DNA from: CAINVV01 sp037137375
GTDB lineage: Bacteria > Bacteroidota > Bacteroidia > Bacteroidales > Prolixibacteraceae
DNA length: 64,000 nucleotides
NCBI GenBank assembly: GCA_037137375.1
Contig: JBAXKJ010000006.1
Coordinates: 108,446-172,445 of the forward strand
Reading direction: 5' to 3'
Below, piece after piece: positions 61,266 through 64,000 of the stretch. A model generated the notes under the pieces. That model saw only the letters and a program-made list of their open reading frames with translations. It did not search any database and was not told the DNA's origin. The first letter of the stretch is position 1. Each line of letters opens with the position of its first letter. A program made the position numbers and the translations under genes.

Positions 61266-63035
61266 ATGCTTTCTTTCAACGGAAATATTCTGACCAAAGG
61301 CGTTACTATTAACGATACTTATGAAGTTCAATTCTTTATTGGCGAAGGTGCTTTTGGTGAAGTTTATCGGGTTAAGCACAAGTATTTAGGTATACAGGTA
61401 ATGAAGGTTTTTAAAGAAAATTATGTTAGTAAGACAGACCTTGATACTGTGACAAATGAAGCAAAAATATTGTCAAAGCTGACTCATCCAAATATTGTAA
61501 GAGTTTTTGAAACCAATTCGTTCGTTCAAGATGAAAAAAAATATTACTTCATTACAATGGGTTTTATATCTGGCGAAACCTTAACTCAACTCTTATCAAG
61601 AAAAATTCAATTGCCTATTCCAGTTGCTTTGTCAATTCAAAATGATTTATTATCTGGGTTAAAGTTTGTACAGGAGCAAAAAAATCCGATAGTCCACCGG
61701 GATATTAGCACAGATAATATTTTGCTATCCTATGACAAGGACAAACCGGTAGCATTGCTTTCAGATTTCGGGTTGGCTCAATCAATCGACCAACTTTCTA
61801 AATTACCTAATGCAGCTGGCAAATACATCTATTTCGCTCCTGAATGTTTTTTTGGAACTTACTTGCCGACAAGCGATGTATTTTCTTCTGGAGTTGTTTT
61901 ATATAAGATGATTACAGGTATGCACCCGTGGGAATATGATTTTGATGACACGGATAACGATTCAGAGAAAATTACAACGATGATAATTACGGCTAGAAGA
62001 AAAGAAATACAAAAGCCCTCACTTCACAATGAGAGTTGCTCTCCTTCTCTTGATAATGTAATACTAAAAGCAGTTTCAAAAGATATTGAAGAAAGGTACA
62101 AAACGGCAGATGAATTTCTATCTGCTCTAAATGAAACAGTTAAATCCGGAATTGTACCACGAGCTGAAACCAATGTTGATAATGAAAAATCCATCGAAAT
62201 AGGCTCTGAGATTCCATTAGGAAGTTTTAATGTTAAAGAAAAAGGTAAAGGTTTTGATTTGATTGCCGGGATGAATGATTTGAAAGAGATTCTTTACCAA
62301 GACATAATCTTACCCTTAAAAGATAGGGAACTCTACTTGCAGTATAAAGTTTCAATACCGAATGGAATGCTTTTGTATGGTCCGCCTGGATGTGGTAAGA
62401 CTTTTATTGCTGAAAAATTTGCAGATGAAGTTGGATACAATTTCGTTATGATAAAACCATCTGATTTAAAAAGTAAATGGGTTAATGCAACGGAAGAAAA
62501 TATTGGGAAATTATTCAAGGATGCAGAAGCAAATGCTCCGACAATAATTTTCATTGATGAACTTGATGCAATTGTTCCAAGTAGAGAAGGCGACCTGAAT
62601 CAAGGAACTGCTTCAGCCGTAAATGAAGTTTTAGCACAAATGACAAATTGTGGAGAAAAAGAGATTTTTGTTATTGGTGCAACGAACCGACCAGAAAAAA
62701 TCGATCCTGCTATTTTGAGGACAGGAAGAATGGACAAAATAATTTATTTGCCACCACCTGACCTTACAGCGAGAAAAGAGATGTTTAAACTACATTTAAA
62801 AGAACGACCAACAGAGAAGGATATTGACATTGATAAATTGGCAGAACTTACAAATCTCTATGTTGCTAGCGATATAAAGTATATTGTAAATGAAGCATCA
62901 AGAAATGCTTTGAAAGAAAGAGTAAGAATCAAGCAATTACATTTGGAAATCGCCATCAAATTAAATCCTCCGTCTGTTTCGGAAAGGCAATTAAAGAAGT
63001 ATGAGACATTCCGGAATAACCGGAATTTTGTGTAA
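61266..63035 (+). CDS. Ser/Thr protein kinase fused to FtsH/Cdc48-type AAA+ ATPase
   Basis: A 589-residue fusion. Residues about 15-285 form a Hanks-type kinase with every key residue: glycine loop GEGAFGEVY, Lys47 (VMKVF), HRD at 144-146 with Asn151, DFG at 167-169, and APECFFGTYLPTSDVFSSGVVL. Residues about 335-585 form an AAA+ domain: Walker A GPPGCGKT at 372-379, Walker B IIFIDELDAI near 427-436, ATNRPEKIDPAILRTGRMDK with Arg finger, and a C-terminal helical lid. No membrane helix is present. It starts 17 bp after the Hsp70 stop. Active kinase and unfoldase activities are expected from the motifs; partners and substrates are unknown. Confidence 0.9.
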   Translation: MLSFNGNILTKGVTINDTYEVQFFIGEGAFGEVYRVKHKYLGIQVMKVFKENYVSKTDLDTVTNEAKILSKLTHPNIVRVFETNSFVQDEKKYYFITMGFISGETLTQLLSRKIQLPIPVALSIQNDLLSGLKFVQEQKNPIVHRDISTDNILLSYDKDKPVALLSDFGLAQSIDQLSKLPNAAGKYIYFAPECFFGTYLPTSDVFSSGVVLYKMITGMHPWEYDFDDTDNDSEKITTMIITARRKEIQKPSLHNESCSPSLDNVILKAVSKDIEERYKTADEFLSALNETVKSGIVPRAETNVDNEKSIEIGSEIPLGSFNVKEKGKGFDLIAGMNDLKEILYQDIILPLKDRELYLQYKVSIPNGMLLYGPPGCGKTFIAEKFADEVGYNFVMIKPSDLKSKWVNATEENIGKLFKDAEANAPTIIFIDELDAIVPSREGDLNQGTASAVNEVLAQMTNCGEKEIFVIGATNRPEKIDPAILRTGRMDKIIYLPPPDLTARKEMFKLHLKERPTEKDIDIDKLAELTNLYVASDIKYIVNEASRNALKERVRIKQLHLEIAIKLNPPSVSERQLKKYETFRNNRNFV

Positions 63036-63045
63036 ATGAAACTAC

Positions 63046-63792
63046 ATGAATACAACCGTATTTTATATTAAATCATTTGAAGAATTCAAACGCTATGCTG
63101 AACTTGCATATAATGATGAAAGAATCATTCTTTTTCGCGGTCAAAAAGAAGTTTGGCCTCTCTGTCCCAGATTAATTAGAGTTGTAAAGGAAAAAAAAAG
63201 ACTAGATGAATTCTATGACATTGAAAAGAGGATTCTAAAAAAGTTTAAAGAACTTTCCTGCCAGTACGATATTAAAATAAGAGATTATAATGATTGGGAT
63301 GTTTTAGCTTTAGCCCAACATTTTGGATTGCCAACCAGATTACTTGATTGGACAAGCAATGCTTTTACAGCATTATGGTTTGCTTTTGAATTAGAAAAGG
63401 ATAACGATAACGAAAGAATTGTTTGGGGATTAATCGTTGACGATGATTTTCCTGTTGACATGGAAAAAGATAGCCCATTCTATCGCAGATTTATTAAGGT
63501 GTATAGGCCTAAATATAATGACACTCGAATAATTGCACAACAATCTTGGTTTGCAATTTGGAATATTCAAATATTTGGTAATGGTGGAAATGGGCTTCCT
63601 CCAGAGCCTAACATTATTGAAGCAATGGATGAACTGGAAGAGTTTGAATACCATCTGGCAAAATTTATTATCCCTAATAATTTAAGAACTGAAATATTGA
63701 ATAAACTTGAGATCATGCATATTAACTATTTCTCATTATTCCCTGATTTAACAGGATTGTGCAAAAATATTGAATGGCAGGAATTTAATTAA
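63046..63792 (+). CDS. FRG-domain protein
   Basis: The 248-residue protein has the FRG domain: the eponymous FRGQKEVWPLCPRLIR at about residues 30-45, then DVLALAQHFGLPTRLLDWTSN followed by AFTALWFAFE at about 85-115. The end (NYFSLFPDLTGLCKNIEWQE) is typical of the family. FRG proteins are frequent in defence islands; their activity is not established to my knowledge. The gene starts 10 bp after the kinase-AAA stop, making it the last gene of the operon and a candidate effector. Confidence 0.88.
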   Translation: MNTTVFYIKSFEEFKRYAELAYNDERIILFRGQKEVWPLCPRLIRVVKEKKRLDEFYDIEKRILKKFKELSCQYDIKIRDYNDWDVLALAQHFGLPTRLLDWTSNAFTALWFAFELEKDNDNERIVWGLIVDDDFPVDMEKDSPFYRRFIKVYRPKYNDTRIIAQQSWFAIWNIQIFGNGGNGLPPEPNIIEAMDELEEFEYHLAKFIIPNNLRTEILNKLEIMHINYFSLFPDLTGLCKNIEWQEFN

Positions 63793-63818
63793 AAAAATCA
63801 GTTCATCATTGCAAATAA

Positions 63819-63953
63819 ATTTGTACGGTTTGGAATGAACAATACCAAAAATGGTATTTCGTTGTTGAAGATATTGTTGTGGTTTTAACAGACAGCAAAG
63901 ACCCAAAGCAGTATATTAAACGAATGCGTCAGCGTGAAGAAGAACTTGGATAA
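63819..63953 (+). pseudogene. BRO-N domain gene fragment
   Basis: An open stretch of 44 codons after an in-frame stop and without a start codon. It reads like the opening of phage-type BRO-N proteins: VWNEQYQKWYFVVEDIVVVL, then TDSKDPKQYIKRMRQREEE. It ends prematurely with TAA at 63951. Both ends of the gene are missing, so this is a remnant, likely of a prophage or mobile element at the right edge of the AT-rich operon. Confidence 0.65.
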
Positions 63954-64000
63954 TCCGGAGCATGCTGACCCCCCTCCACCGGTTATAAAATTAGTGTTTT

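Noticed and set aside
1..64000. tRNA, rRNA, complete insertion sequence or replication origin
   Set aside because: I saw no cloverleaf, rRNA-like segment, transposase gene or DnaA-box cluster in this window.

Overview
The window reads as a chromosome segment of a Bacteroidota bacterium, probably class Bacteroidia. Several things point there: recurrent TAnnTTTG promoter elements with few Shine-Dalgarno sequences, TonB receptors with an N-terminal carboxypeptidase-regulatory-like domain, a secreted protein with a gliding-motility/type IX sorting domain, a short primary sigma factor without region 1.1, and families largely confined to this phylum (BT_3928, DUF5686, DUF4857, DUF4876, DUF6850, DUF1599; these names are from memory).

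Layout. 1-4.5 kb: end of ftsH, a DUF2007 protein, then cdsA, psd and pssA (phosphatidylethanolamine synthesis). 4.6-19.4 kb: a long same-strand locus with a lipoprotein, an ECF sigma factor, a Spy/CpxP-like membrane protein, a ZAS-type anti-sigma-like protein, a NapH/CcoG-like 4Fe-4S membrane protein with a heavy-metal-associated-like segment, a TonB receptor, a DUF4876 lipoprotein, a DUF6850 barrel, a gingipain-like caspase-fold protein with repeats, an ABC transporter pair and a DUF4857 protein. A 26-bp element occurs upstream of two of these genes at equal layout and looks like the promoter of the local ECF sigma factor. 19.5-54.4 kb: mostly housekeeping genes (asnB, cdaA, folP, tpiA, prmA, fprA-like, mltG, murB, an ftsE-like ATPase, a large TPR protein, gyrB, a LOG protein, degQ-like, rpoD, uvrB, ovoA, an S37 peptidase). 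It is interrupted at 23.2-24.1 kb by an MntA/HepT-type toxin-antitoxin pair whose antitoxin is fused to a DNA-binding domain and preceded by a perfect palindrome. 54.5-55.0 kb: a RelE/ParE toxin-antitoxin pair, followed by about 600 bp without a gene.

55.6-63.8 kb: a visibly AT-rich five-gene operon unlike its surroundings. It encodes a large membrane protein with a J-like N-terminus, lectin-like domain and zinc finger; a membrane coiled-coil protein with a GrpE-like C-terminus; an Hsp70; a Ser/Thr protein kinase fused to an FtsH/Cdc48-type AAA+ ATPase; and an FRG-domain protein. It is bounded on the right by a broken BRO-N phage-type gene fragment. This cassette is the best candidate for an undescribed system: a membrane-tethered Hsp70 machine coupled to a kinase-unfoldase and a possible FRG effector, plausibly for defence or stress sensing. 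That function is inference from gene content and neighbourhood only.
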